From positions 372,001 through 436,000 of the forward strand of contig CAWBFQ010000006.1 of assembly GCA_963788145.1 (NCBI GenBank): a DNA stretch of 64,000 nucleotides. Direction: 5' to 3'. A program made the position numbers and the translations under genes. Shown here piece after piece: positions 36,124 to 45,882 of the stretch (positions are counted from its first letter, which is position 1; each line of letters starts with the position of its first letter). This stretch comes from UTCFX2 sp963788145 (GTDB taxonomy: Bacteria; Chloroflexota; Anaerolineae; Anaerolineales; UBA4823). The notes below the pieces were generated by a model that searched no databases, was not told the DNA's origin, and saw nothing but the letters and a program-made list of their open reading frames with translations.

Positions 36124-37149
36124 ATGAACGAAACACCCGATCGTTTGGTCAATCCGCTGCCTCAAGCTGATGATCGCCAAGATCAGACATTACGCCCGCA
36201 TCGTTTGGGTGATTTGATTGGACAGGACCGAGTGAAAGAGAACCTAGCGATCCTGATCGCGGCTGCCCGCCAACGCGCCGAGCCGCTAGATCATGTCCTG
36301 TTTTATGGCCCACCAGGTTTGGGGAAAACCACGCTGGCGCATATCCTGGCGGGTGAGATGGATGTAAACATCAAGGTCACTTCTGGTCCGGCGATCGAAA
36401 GACCAGGAGACTTGGCAGCTATCCTAACTAATTTGCGGCAGGGTGATATTCTTTTCATCGATGAGGTCCATCGCCTCGGGCGAGTGATTGAAGAAGTGCT
36501 TTACCCGGCAATGGAAGACTTTGCTCTGGACATCATCATTGGAAAAGGACCTTCGGCTCGTTCCATTCGCCTGAAACTGCCGCATTTCACTGTAATCGGC
36601 GCAACTACCCGCCTGGCTTTGGTGACCGCCCCGTTACGCGCTCGTTTTGGAGCTGTCTATCGCCTGGACTATTACGATTTACCCGCCATGCAAGCAATTG
36701 TCAGCCGCGCAGCCCGGGTATTGGGGATCGAGGCCGAGTTGGATGGCGTTGACGAGATTGCTCGGCGCGGGCGCGGCACCCCCCGGGTTGGCTTGCGACT
36801 GCTCCGACGGGTGCGAGATTTTTCGGAGGTGCGCGCCGAAGGAGTGATCACAAAAGAAGTTTCTCGTCAGGCATTGGATTTACTGGATGTAGATCCGCTA
36901 GGGTTGGACGATATGGACCGCCGTGTTCTGCGCACTGTGATAGAAAATTATAATGGGGGACCGGTTGGGTTAAGCACAATCGCGGCCTCGGTCAGTGAAG
37001 AACCAGACACAATCATGGATGTGGTTGAACCCTATCTATTACAACTCGGTTTCTTAGAACGCACCTCACAAGGGCGCCAGGCTACCCGGCGAGCTTACGA
37101 ACACATCGGCTTGCCTTTTCCGAAAGACGATCAGCCCCGTTTGATTTAG
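36124..37149 (+). CDS. ruvB: Holliday junction branch migration ATPase RuvB
   Basis: A 341-residue AAA+ motor that drives branch migration with RuvA. The start at 36124 (MNETPDRLV) is chosen over upstream in-frame codons because family homology begins here (TLRPHRLGDLIGQ). Walker A is FYGPPGLGKTTLAHILAGEM, Walker B LFIDEVHRL, sensor GATTRLALVTAPLRARFG, and the winged-helix end holds GFLERTSQGRQATRRAYEHI. It is followed by a DUF2905 gene (18 bases) and queA (4 bases), a common ruvB-queA order. RuvA and RuvC are not in the window. Confidence 0.96.
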   Translation: MNETPDRLVNPLPQADDRQDQTLRPHRLGDLIGQDRVKENLAILIAAARQRAEPLDHVLFYGPPGLGKTTLAHILAGEMDVNIKVTSGPAIERPGDLAAILTNLRQGDILFIDEVHRLGRVIEEVLYPAMEDFALDIIIGKGPSARSIRLKLPHFTVIGATTRLALVTAPLRARFGAVYRLDYYDLPAMQAIVSRAARVLGIEAELDGVDEIARRGRGTPRVGLRLLRRVRDFSEVRAEGVITKEVSRQALDLLDVDPLGLDDMDRRVLRTVIENYNGGPVGLSTIAASVSEEPDTIMDVVEPYLLQLGFLERTSQGRQATRRAYEHIGLPFPKDDQPRLI

Positions 37150-37167
37150 GCTGCTGGTAGGATTTGG

Positions 37168-37395
37168 ATGGGTCAGATTGCTCGCATTTTTTTGATCCTG
37201 GGGGAAGTCCTCGTCCTCATTGGGGCTTTGTTGTTTTTAATTGCCAAAACGGGCTTGCCTTTCGGTCGGTTGCCGGGGGATATCCGCATTGAGCACCATA
37301 ACCTGACTTGCGTGATTGCATTAGGGACGTCTGTTCTTTTGTCTGTTCTACTCACTGTAATCCTGAATATTATCGTTCGTTTTTTGAACAAGTGA
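37168..37395 (+). CDS. DUF2905 small membrane protein
   Basis: A 75-residue protein with two transmembrane helices (residues 5-27 and 47-71) joined by GLPFGRLPGDIRIE, the diagnostic DUF2905 loop with GRLPGDI. Its function is unknown. The family is often found between ruvB and queA, as here, and the short spacings suggest one transcript. Confidence 0.88.
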   Translation: MGQIARIFLILGEVLVLIGALLFLIAKTGLPFGRLPGDIRIEHHNLTCVIALGTSVLLSVLLTVILNIIVRFLNK

Positions 37396-37399
37396 GACA

Positions 37400-38422
37400 A
37401 TGCAAACATCGGATTTTGATTACGATCTCCCACAGCATTTCATTGCCCAGACTCCACTAGAGCCGCGTGACAGTTCTCGCCTGATGGTGTTAGATCGCAA
37501 GCACGGGGAAATCCAGCATGCCCATTTTAATCAATTGGGGCAATTTCTGCGCCCCGGGGACCTGCTGATTCTGAATGAGACCCGTGTGATCCCAGCGCGT
37601 CTTTTTGGCAGAAAGCATCCAAGCGGAGGACGGGTAGAGCTTTTACTGCTGCGTCGGCAAGATGACCGAACATGGGAGGCTCTGGTTGGGGGGAAGGGAT
37701 TGAAACGCGGTATGCAGCTGCGCCTTGATGGCGGTATGGAAGCTGAGATTGTTGATACGCTGGATCGCTCACGTCGGATGGTGCGGTTTGAGGATTCAAT
37801 CGAGCCGTATTTACTCCAGTATGGCCATACACCTCTCCCGCCATATATTCATGAACGTCTTGAAGATCCTGAACGTTATCAGACCATCTTTGCCCACCAT
37901 GCAGGCTCCTCCGCTGCCCCAACCGCCGGTCTGCATTTTACGCCGACCTTGCTCCAGCTTTTGCAGGAGCAAGGCGTTCGATTGATCTGGATCACCTTAC
38001 ATGTGGGGTTAGATACTTTTGCTCCGGTGTTTGAAGACAGTCCTGAAACCCATTCGATCCATACGGAATGGTGTTCGCTATCCTCGGAAGCGGCGACCGC
38101 GATTAACCAGACCCGGCAAGATGGCGGGCGCTTGGTGGCTGTGGGCACAACCAGCGTGCGGACCTTGGAAAGCGCGGCTCGCCAGGCTGCATCTGGGGAT
38201 GCAGTCGCCGCATATTCAGGAAACACCGACCTTTTCATTCTTCCTGGATACCAATTTCAGGCGGTAGATGCAATGATAACGAACTTTCACCTGCCGCGCT
38301 CTACCTTGATCATGCTGGTGAGCGCCTTTGCTGGCCGCGAAAGCATACTTCATGCCTACGAGGTTGCAAAGCTGGAGCATTATCGTTTCTATTCATTTGG
38401 GGATGCGATGTTAATTGCGTAA
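37400..38422 (+). CDS. queA: S-adenosylmethionine:tRNA ribosyltransferase-isomerase
   Basis: A 340-residue enzyme that adds the epoxycyclopentane ring to 7-aminomethyl-deazaguanine in tRNA during queuosine synthesis. Family motifs are FDYDLPQHFIAQTPLEPRDSSRL at the N terminus (read here in two overlapping parts), LLILNETRVIPARL, SSAAPTAGLHFT, VGLDTFAPV and MITNFHLPRSTLIMLVSAF near the end. The length is standard and the frame intact. It starts four bases after the DUF2905 gene, and other queuosine genes are absent from the window. Confidence 0.95.
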   Translation: MQTSDFDYDLPQHFIAQTPLEPRDSSRLMVLDRKHGEIQHAHFNQLGQFLRPGDLLILNETRVIPARLFGRKHPSGGRVELLLLRRQDDRTWEALVGGKGLKRGMQLRLDGGMEAEIVDTLDRSRRMVRFEDSIEPYLLQYGHTPLPPYIHERLEDPERYQTIFAHHAGSSAAPTAGLHFTPTLLQLLQEQGVRLIWITLHVGLDTFAPVFEDSPETHSIHTEWCSLSSEAATAINQTRQDGGRLVAVGTTSVRTLESAARQAASGDAVAAYSGNTDLFILPGYQFQAVDAMITNFHLPRSTLIMLVSAFAGRESILHAYEVAKLEHYRFYSFGDAMLIA

Positions 38423-38450
38423 ATGAGTGGCAGCTTCCAAGAGGCTCGAT

Positions 38451-40985
38451 TTATTTATCAGGATGATAGATCTCTACCCGATCCCGCCCGGCTTCTTTAG
38501 CTGAGTACATCGCCAGGTCAGCTCGCTGAATCAAAGCGGCGAAATCGGCAACTGTATCGTCAGTTTCGGACAATCCAATGCTGACCGTAATGCGCGGGAT
38601 GCTTTGATCTGATCCGTCGAAAGCAGCATTGATCTTCAGGCGAAGCCTTTCGGCTATCTCATAGGCGATATTTTGATTGGTTTCGGGCAGTATGATCGTG
38701 AACTCTTCACCGCCGTAACGCCCGACGACATCTACTTCCCGAATTTCAGAACACAGCAGTTTTCCCAACTTCAGCAACACATAATCCCCCATCGCGTGCC
38801 CATAGCGATCGTTCACCAATTTGAAATGATCGATATCCATCATGATTGCCGATAGGCTTCTTTTGAAACGCCTGGCGCGCAAGAATTCCAATCGTCCCAG
38901 ATCAAAGAGATGACGCCGGTTGAAGATTTCGGTCACGGGATCGATTGTTGCCAATTGTTGGATATGAGCGAACAGGCGAGAATTATCAATCGCTATTGCA
39001 GCATAAGAGGCTAACAATTCGAGCAAACTTTCATCTTCAGGTGAATAGGCGGAAGGCAAGCAGCTTTGGACGGCGATCATTCCGATGATTTTCCCACGTA
39101 AACGCATTGGGACTGCCAGCACTGAGCGAACTTGCTTCGCATTACCGAAATGCTGATTTTCTTCAGACTGAATGATATCCTCTAAAAGGTCTTCAATGTA
39201 GACCGGTTTGCCGGTCCGCATCACTTTGCCGCTCAAACCTTGATCCGCTTGGAATTTATTGGCGACGATCTGCCCGTTTTTGTCCACCAGATTGATATCC
39301 TGAATAGATTTGTTTGTGAAGTTGTATTGAGTAATCACAAATCCTTCGACAGCCATCAGTTGCGAGGCAGCCTTGTGGATTGCAGAATAGATACCTTTCT
39401 CATCAAGTCCCGCTGCGACGATTTGTTGACTGACCTGGTGGAGTATTTCGCGGCGCGAGGTAGCCTCACGGGCAGCCTCGTATAGGCGTGCATTTTCCAC
39501 AGCAATTGCAGCGTGTTGGGCAAACAGGCTAAGCAAGTGCTCATCATCCTTTGTGAAGATGCGGTCATTATTTTTATCGACGATACCCATCACGCCAACC
39601 ATCCGATCCCCAATCATATACGGCATTGCAATCACTGCATGCCAGCGTCCTTCTCGATAACTGGGAGACGCATTATTCCATTGACTGTAATCGGCTACAA
39701 CGACAGATTGGCGCGTTGCCAGAGCTAAACCCATGGCTCCTTCACCCGGGACCATACGGGTATTTTTATAGTCCTTCCCCATGTTATGACTCACTACGAT
39801 TTCAATTTCATTTCGATTGTAGTCATATAATCCAAGATCGCCGCCTGTTGCATTCAATAACTTTACTGCCCGTATCAAGATTGCTTCAAGCAATTTCGGC
39901 AACTCCAGTTCAGTAGAGATGTCCGCGATGGTCTCTCTCAACGCATCCATTTCATTCACCTGGCTCTGCGCAGACGAATACAGGCGGGCGTTCTCAATTG
40001 CAATGGCTGCCTGGTTGGCAAAAGCGCTAGCCAGGCCAATATCATCCTCAGTATAGAAATCTGGCTGTTCTTTATCCAGGTTGAGCAAGCCGATGACATC
40101 ATTTTTTCCGACCAGAGGCACGCCCAGCCAGGAGCGGATGTATTGGCTCCCTATGAGATTTTTCCAGCGCGGGTCTTTTTGAGTGTTATTTATCAGAACA
40201 GGGGCGCGTTGCTCCAGCAACTCGACGATATGGGGATAAGCGATTACTTCACCTTCAAGCGTCAACTGTGCAGTAGAGCGTAGTTTTCGATGAGCAACGA
40301 TTTCAAAATTTTGTAAGTCAACCAACATGATCGATGCGCTATCGAATTCAACCACCTGGACTAATTGATCCAGAATCAGCTCCAATACTGTTTGCAGATC
40401 CAGGCTGGAGTTCAACATTCGAGCTACCTCGCGCAATGTGGCTGCTTGCTCGCTTTTCTTTTTCTCCTCCTGGATCAGAAAATCATTGTAAATAGTCTGG
40501 CAGATCTGGCTGGCCATGGTCTTAAGAAAGCGCCAGTCTTGTTCAATAAAAGGATAAAGGTTGATTTTGCGGGCAATGTTGATAATCCCAAACACCTGGC
40601 CATTGGTTTCCAGCAGCTCGGTTAACCCGCTGTATCGCAATTGACCGAACCTATCTTCTCTGTAAAATAGTTGATCAAAGCGCTTTCTCGAATTTAAATA
40701 ATCATCCTGATCGGGTTCAGATGCTAAATGGGTTTGATCGCACCTTGAAAGAATTTTTGCGAGGATCAGGTCATCCTGGATTGAAGGATCCGGACCATAA
40801 GATAGATCATCTGTAACCACCTTTTTTGATGGATCAATCAACACAATAGATAACCAATCTGTGGAAATGGTGTTCATAACCAATTCCGCCAGGGCAGAAA
40901 TCTTTGTCCGGATCGCCTCTGGTTTAGCCTGATTCTGGGCGGCCAAATAAAGAGCGTCGATATATTTTTGCGTTTCTCGGGCCAT
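38451..40985 (-). CDS. Diguanylate cyclase with four GAF domains
   Basis: An 844-residue soluble signalling protein. Four GAF-like domains occupy about residues 20-170, 190-335, 350-500 and 515-675; repeated ends such as FANQAAIAIENARLY and FAQHAAIAVENARLY mark them. The C-terminal GGDEF domain (about 685-840) has the active motif GRYGGEEF and MMDIDHFKLVNDRYGH. The inhibitory I-site RxxD (REVD) lies exactly five residues before GGEEF, so product inhibition is expected. It should make cyclic di-GMP in response to several small ligands. No membrane segment is seen. It is divergent from the nucleoside phosphorylase gene. Confidence 0.93.
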   Translation of the reverse strand: MARETQKYIDALYLAAQNQAKPEAIRTKISALAELVMNTISTDWLSIVLIDPSKKVVTDDLSYGPDPSIQDDLILAKILSRCDQTHLASEPDQDDYLNSRKRFDQLFYREDRFGQLRYSGLTELLETNGQVFGIINIARKINLYPFIEQDWRFLKTMASQICQTIYNDFLIQEEKKKSEQAATLREVARMLNSSLDLQTVLELILDQLVQVVEFDSASIMLVDLQNFEIVAHRKLRSTAQLTLEGEVIAYPHIVELLEQRAPVLINNTQKDPRWKNLIGSQYIRSWLGVPLVGKNDVIGLLNLDKEQPDFYTEDDIGLASAFANQAAIAIENARLYSSAQSQVNEMDALRETIADISTELELPKLLEAILIRAVKLLNATGGDLGLYDYNRNEIEIVVSHNMGKDYKNTRMVPGEGAMGLALATRQSVVVADYSQWNNASPSYREGRWHAVIAMPYMIGDRMVGVMGIVDKNNDRIFTKDDEHLLSLFAQHAAIAVENARLYEAAREATSRREILHQVSQQIVAAGLDEKGIYSAIHKAASQLMAVEGFVITQYNFTNKSIQDINLVDKNGQIVANKFQADQGLSGKVMRTGKPVYIEDLLEDIIQSEENQHFGNAKQVRSVLAVPMRLRGKIIGMIAVQSCLPSAYSPEDESLLELLASYAAIAIDNSRLFAHIQQLATIDPVTEIFNRRHLFDLGRLEFLRARRFKRSLSAIMMDIDHFKLVNDRYGHAMGDYVLLKLGKLLCSEIREVDVVGRYGGEEFTIILPETNQNIAYEIAERLRLKINAAFDGSDQSIPRITVSIGLSETDDTVADFAALIQRADLAMYSAKEAGRDRVEIYHPDK

Positions 40986-41058
40986 TTTGACTGTATCTTC
41001 TTATCCAACCGCTGGATAGGGGCATTCGATCTGATTCGGACTCCAATACGCTTTATTA

Positions 41059-41081
41059 ATTATAACCCTAGAGGTTATAAT
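41059..41081. promoter_or_regulatory. Perfect inverted repeat carrying mirrored -10 boxes
   Basis: ATTATAACC-ctaga-GGTTATAAT has nine-base perfect arms between the divergent cyclase and phosphorylase genes. The right arm ends in TATAAT on the plus strand and the left arm gives TATAAT on the minus strand. It may be a symmetric divergent promoter or an operator. Confidence 0.45.
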
Positions 41082-41133
41082 GGTATTGAATTCTTGCCTA
41101 TTTCTGGGGTTATACTCATACACTGGAGATAAA

Positions 41134-42454
41134 ATGCCGCGCCGCTGATATTATTATAAAAAAGCGCGATCGACAGGTTCTGACAAGAGAAGAAATCGAA
41201 TTCTTCATCCGGGGTTTTACCAAAGGGGAAATTCCTGATTATCAAGCAGCTGCCTGGGCAATGGCGGTTGTCTTGAATGGGATGAACATACAGGAGATCA
41301 GCGATCTGACCCTGGCTATGGCGTATTCTGGCGATCTGATCGATCTTACCCAAGATGTACCTATTGCAGTGGATAAACACTCCACTGGCGGCGTTGGGGA
41401 TAAGACGACATTGGTAGTAGAGCCGACTGTGGCGGCATGTGGATTGCCTGTCGCAAAGATTTCTGGCCGTGGCTTGGGTTTTACCGGGGGAACGCTTGAT
41501 AAACTGGAATCGATCCCTGGGTTCCGAGTGGACCTGACAACCGAAGAGTTCTTAAACCAACTTAGAACTATTGGCCTGGTGCTCTCAGGTCAAACTGGCG
41601 ATCTCGCTCCAGCAGACGGGAAGTTGTATGCTTTGCGCGATGTTACCGGTACTATCCAGTCGATTCCATTGATCGCTTCCTCGATTATGAGCAAAAAGAT
41701 CGCAGGAGGCGCTCAGCGGATTGTGCTGGATGTGAAGGTGGGCAGTGGGGCTTTCATGAAAGATCTTGAAAGTGCCCACATTCTGGCAGAGACGATGGTT
41801 TGGATTGCTAAGCAGTCCGGTCGTGAAGCTGTCGCGCTGCTCTCGGATATGAATCAACCGCTCGGTTGCGCTGTCGGAAATGCCCTTGAAGTTCGAGAAG
41901 CCGTAGAAACTCTGCGAGGCGGCGGCCCACAGGATTTTCGCCAGCATTGTATTGTGGTTGCCAGCCATATGTTGGTTTTAGGAAACCTGGCGAAAGATGC
42001 GCGGGCTGGTGCAGAATTGGCGCAGAGTGCACTAAAGAGCGGGAAAGCATTGGAACATTTCCGGCGATTGGTCCAGGCACAAGGGGGCGATGTGACCTAT
42101 GTGGATGATCCGAAGAAACTGCCAGTTTCATCTCTCAAACAGGTCATCACTGCCGACGAATCCGGTTTTCTTGAGAAAATGGATGCTCTGTCAATCGGAG
42201 AAGCTTCCGTCCTTTTAGGCGCCGGCCGTGCCAAGAAAGGCGACCCGGTAGATCATGCGGTGGGGATTGTGGTGCATCATAAAGTGGGAGATCCTATCCA
42301 TACGGGCGAGCCGCTGGCGACTCTGTATGCCAACCGGGGGGTTGCGCTCGAGGAAGCTGGATGGAGAGTAAGAGAAGCGATTGCTATCAGCCAGAAACCG
42401 ATTGAACCCTTACCGCTTTTTTACGATACTGTTCATTCTTCTGCTATCCCATAA
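41134..42454 (+). CDS. pdp: Pyrimidine-nucleoside/thymidine phosphorylase, frameshift at the start
   Basis: About 439 residues. It cleaves uridine, thymidine or deoxyuridine with phosphate. The ATG at 41134 follows CTGGAG but opens the wrong frame; dropping one C at 41137-41138 gives MRAADIIIKKRDRQVLTREE, the correct N terminus. The signature KISGRGLGFTGGTLDKLE is complete, with DKHSTGGVGDKTT for phosphate binding and a C-terminal barrel-sandwich region with HHKVGDPI. An open frame without the repair begins at 41261. Its products feed upp-type salvage. Confidence 0.88.
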
Positions 42455-42474
42455 ACAGAAAATAGCACGCGGGT

Positions 42475-43539
42475 TCAGGCTTTTTTCCACAGTTCTAAGA
42501 ACTTATCTGGTCGGCGAGTGTAGCTATCCAGCGCGAATTCTTTGCGGCTCAAGGCAAGTAGGGTTGTGGTCAGCAGCCGATTCACCGGTGTGGGGATCCC
42601 TAGCAATTCGCCAAAACGGACGACCGCGCCGTTTAGCGCTGCCACCTCGCTTTGACCACGGCCGCCATGCAAATCGAGGTAGAAAGAGGGCATTTTCCCA
42701 CCGCGCCCACCTCCCACAACCCGCATCAAAAGCGGACGAGAAAACCATAAAGGCAGGTTTTGGATGGCGAATGCCAGTAAGCGCACGGGTGTCTCCGGCA
42801 GATCCACTACTTGAATTCCCTGGGCATGCATCACTGACAGCGCCTCCCGCAATTGCGCTGTTTCGATCCGGTAAAGACCGGGGTGGGCAAATATTTCCGC
42901 CGGCGTCATGCCGAGTATGGCGGAACTGGCGTTGGCTAGAAGGTTCGTCAGCAGCTTTGACCATTTCATTGATCTGGCTGAAGGGTAGAGGCGGGCATTC
43001 AATCCAGCGCTGTTCAATGCAGCCAGCAAGGTTCCCGAAATTGGATGTCCATCTGCAATCCCCATACCTCGCAAACGCTCTAATGTGATTTCCCCTGCCG
43101 CGCTCCGGCTAATAGCGCTGGTTACAGTACCGGCAATCACCTTGTCTTCTCCCAGGGCTTCGGCGATGATTGCTTCGTTTTCAACCCCATTTTGCAGGCA
43201 AAGGATTGCAGGAATTTGTCCAGCAAAAGCGCGGGCGGGTTCTAATGCAGATGGCAGATCAAAAGACTTGAGAGCAACGATGGTTGCATCCAATGAGCCA
43301 TACTCCAGGGCTTCCGTGATCGAGGATACCACCGTGGGATTGGTAACCCGGTGCAGCGCTCCCAGCAGATTAAGCTGCATTCCGGCTTCCAGGATCCTGG
43401 CTCTTGCCTCTGGTTGCTCCAGGAATATCACCTGATGCCCGCTCAATGCCAGGCTGCCGCCCACATAGGTTCCAATTGCGCCTGCGCCAAGAACCAAAAG
43501 GCGCAATCGATCCGAGGTGGGTGTGATCGAGACGCTCAT
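42475..43539 (-). CDS. panE: 2-dehydropantoate 2-reductase family protein
   Basis: A 354-residue NADPH-dependent reductase. LLVLGAGAIGTYVGGSLALSG is the dinucleotide loop, CLQNGVENE and KVIAGTVTSAISR are the usual central elements, and KWSKLLTNLLANASSAILG holds the catalytic Lys and Asn region. The family reduces ketopantoate in pantothenate synthesis; other members act on related 2-oxo acids, so panE is likely but not certain. The C-terminal 60 residues are longer than in E. coli. The start overlaps the lysA stop by four bases, and this is the last gene of the long minus-strand run. Confidence 0.82.
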   Translation of the reverse strand: MSVSITPTSDRLRLLVLGAGAIGTYVGGSLALSGHQVIFLEQPEARARILEAGMQLNLLGALHRVTNPTVVSSITEALEYGSLDATIVALKSFDLPSALEPARAFAGQIPAILCLQNGVENEAIIAEALGEDKVIAGTVTSAISRSAAGEITLERLRGMGIADGHPISGTLLAALNSAGLNARLYPSARSMKWSKLLTNLLANASSAILGMTPAEIFAHPGLYRIETAQLREALSVMHAQGIQVVDLPETPVRLLAFAIQNLPLWFSRPLLMRVVGGGRGGKMPSFYLDLHGGRGQSEVAALNGAVVRFGELLGIPTPVNRLLTTTLLALSRKEFALDSYTRRPDKFLELWKKA

Positions 43540-44912
43540 GCCTTCTTATCCTGTCGAGTGGGCAGCGGCAGGTCGCGGCGGATCAACTCCTCGTAAGTCT
43601 CTCGTCTTTGGATTAATGCCGCCTTTCCGTCGGACAGCCATACGACTGCCGGGCGAGGGGCTCCATTGTAGTTGCTGCCCATGCTCAATTGATAAGCTCC
43701 GCTAACAGGTATGGCCACAAGTTCACCAGGCGCCACTTCTGGCATCGCTAAATCTTCGATCAGGATATCACCACTTTCACAATAAGGACCTGCCAGCCAG
43801 GCGGATCCAATGGATGGACGCTGTGGATTTGCCACAGTGAGAGCAGAATAGCGCGCCCGATAGAGGGCGGGTCGGGGGTTATCCGCCAATCCACCATTCA
43901 ACAGCAGCCAACGTCGGCCAGGTGTGTGTTTGATGGTATCCACCCGATAAATGGCTACCCCTGCCTGGGCGACCAGGCTGCGGCCTGGTTCTATCTGTAG
44001 GCGGGGCAGCGGCAATTTGCGCCGGTTGCAACCATCCATGAGTTGGCTACATATCGTTTGGACATATTCTCTAATTGGCAGGTGAGGCAGGTCATCTTCG
44101 TGATATGGGACGCCCCATCCACCTCCAGGACAAAGTACTTGTGGGTCCCAGCCATACCGATTATGCAACAGGCTGACCAGGTCTAAAGTAGAATCCAGGG
44201 CGGGTCTAAGGGGAGACGGATCGTGGAAATGTGAGCCCTGGTGAAAATGGATGCCTTTCAATGGAAGATCGTGCTCCATGCAAAGCCTGACAGCTTGTTC
44301 CATATCCTCAAAGCCCATGCCAAACTTGCTGTCGATTTGCCCGGTCTGTGTGTAGGTGTGGGTGTGGACAGCCAATCCGGGACGGAATCGCAGCCAGATA
44401 TCCGCAAATGGCGCAGAATAGGACGACAGGATTTGGAGCAAACGATTTAGCTCCGTCAGATTATCTACCACGATGACGCCTGCCATTGAGCTTGCGGCTT
44501 CTAAATCCATCTGGCTCTTGTTCACGCCATGGACAACGATTTTGGATTTTGGGACGGCAGCCGCTTGAGCGACGGTGATTTCGCCAATACCGGTGACATC
44601 CAGCCAGAGATCCATCTCCGCTGCCCACTGTGCAATGGCGAGACAAAGAAAGGATTTGCTGGCATAGGTCAGACCTGTCTCACCCGAGTATGCCTCAGCA
44701 AGCGCCTGCTGATAGTCGCGCACAGCGGCATCCATCGTGGCCCGGTCATAGATATACAGAGGTGTGCCGTATTGGGCTGCCAATTCTTGCAGGTTTACAT
44801 CAGCGATGGTTAACGCTGCAAGGCCATGATGTGTCGTGACTTTCGTCGTGCGGGGAAACAGGGCCAGGCGGTTTCCCAAATGGATTTGCTGCAATTCTAA
44901 TTGTTTAGCCAA
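43536..44912 (-). CDS. lysA: Diaminopimelate decarboxylase
   Basis: A 458-residue PLP enzyme for the last step of lysine synthesis. TPLYIYDRATMDAAVRDY starts the barrel, the PLP lysine is in YASKSFLC, HFHQGSHFHDP and CPGGGWGVPY bind the cofactor phosphate, and EPGRSLVAQAG and GPYCESGDILIED complete the family set. A relation to other group IV decarboxylases exists, but the motif set fits LysA. It overlaps fmt by 16 bases and panE by 4, so it is translated from a shared message. Confidence 0.92.
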   Translation of the reverse strand: MAKQLELQQIHLGNRLALFPRTTKVTTHHGLAALTIADVNLQELAAQYGTPLYIYDRATMDAAVRDYQQALAEAYSGETGLTYASKSFLCLAIAQWAAEMDLWLDVTGIGEITVAQAAAVPKSKIVVHGVNKSQMDLEAASSMAGVIVVDNLTELNRLLQILSSYSAPFADIWLRFRPGLAVHTHTYTQTGQIDSKFGMGFEDMEQAVRLCMEHDLPLKGIHFHQGSHFHDPSPLRPALDSTLDLVSLLHNRYGWDPQVLCPGGGWGVPYHEDDLPHLPIREYVQTICSQLMDGCNRRKLPLPRLQIEPGRSLVAQAGVAIYRVDTIKHTPGRRWLLLNGGLADNPRPALYRARYSALTVANPQRPSIGSAWLAGPYCESGDILIEDLAMPEVAPGELVAIPVSGAYQLSMGSNYNGAPRPAVVWLSDGKAALIQRRETYEELIRRDLPLPTRQDKKA

Positions 44913-45834
44913 TTTCTAGCTCCTTGCAGAAAGCTTTTTCCGTCCATTGCTTTCTTACTGGCAGGCTGCAATGTTTCCAATATCAATAAACCCTGAGATG
45001 TGCAAATCGCTGGTTGGCCCTGGTAAAGGGCATGTTGGCCTGGTTGGAGACCAGCCTCGATCTCGAGATTTTGGACGGTACTGGCTTGGGATATTTTTAA
45101 TGGCTGATTTTGCCAGAAGGTGAACGTTCCTGGCCAGGGGTGAAAGGCGCGTACCTGGCGCGCTAACAATGAGGCAGTTTTGTTGAAATCCAATTCGCCG
45201 TCCTCTTTTTTAAGACGGCAGCATAATTAGCCTGAGCGTTATCTTGAGGTTGCGGAATTAGCTTGCCACTGAGGTAGCCTGGTAAGGTATCCGATAGCAG
45301 AGATGCGCCTAGCTCAGCAAGACGCCCGGAGAGTTCTCCAGCCGTTTCCTTTGGCCGAATTCGGGTCGCCATTTGCTGGATGATTGGACCAGTGTCGACG
45401 CCTGGATCCATGAGCATGATCGTGACGCCGGTTTGCTCGTCGCCTTGCAGGATGGAAGCCTGGATTGGGGCTGCGCCGCGCCAACGGGGCAGTAATGAGG
45501 CATGGACATTGACGCATCCTAAGGGCGGCAGGTCCAGCACCTCCGGACGTAAGATCTGACCAAAGGCAGCCACAACAATCAGGTCGGGTTTCCACTGGCG
45601 CAACTGCTCCATCGCCTCAGGTTCTCGCAATCTCTTCGGTTGGATCACGGGTAACTCGAGATCATCCGCCGCTTGCTTGATGGGCGGTGGGGTTAGCGTA
45701 CGGCCGCGCCCGGCAGGTCGGTCGGGCTGCGTAACTACGCCAATGATACGATGATGTTTGGCCAACATCTGCAGCGAAGGAACGCTGAAATCGGGCGAGC
45801 CCATGAAGACAATAGTTAGATCAGAGGTTTTCAT
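44897..45834 (-). CDS. fmt: Methionyl-tRNA formyltransferase, frameshifted
   Basis: About 312 residues. It formylates initiator Met-tRNA with 10-formyl-tetrahydrofolate. IVFMGSPDFSVPSL starts the Rossmann domain, VTQPDRPAGRGRTLTPPPIK binds tRNA and folate, and CVNVHASLLPRWRGAAPIQ carries the catalytic Asn-His; MDPGVDTGPII adds the Asp. The C-terminal OB domain is in another frame: the break lies in the T6 run at 45206-45211, and one more base restores AAVLKKEDGELDFNKTASLL. An essential-type gene broken only in a mononucleotide run suggests a sequence error. The C-terminal domain rules out a sugar formyltransferase. Confidence 0.88.
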
Positions 45835-45882
45835 CTCAGCAGGTGTCTCGTTGACTGAAATATCGGCAATGCGCGTTTGATC

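Noticed and set aside
44897..45834. The formyltransferase as a sugar N-formyltransferase of the amino-sugar cluster
   Set aside because: It has the Fmt-type folate/tRNA motifs and, after repair of one indel, the C-terminal OB domain of methionyl-tRNA formyltransferase.
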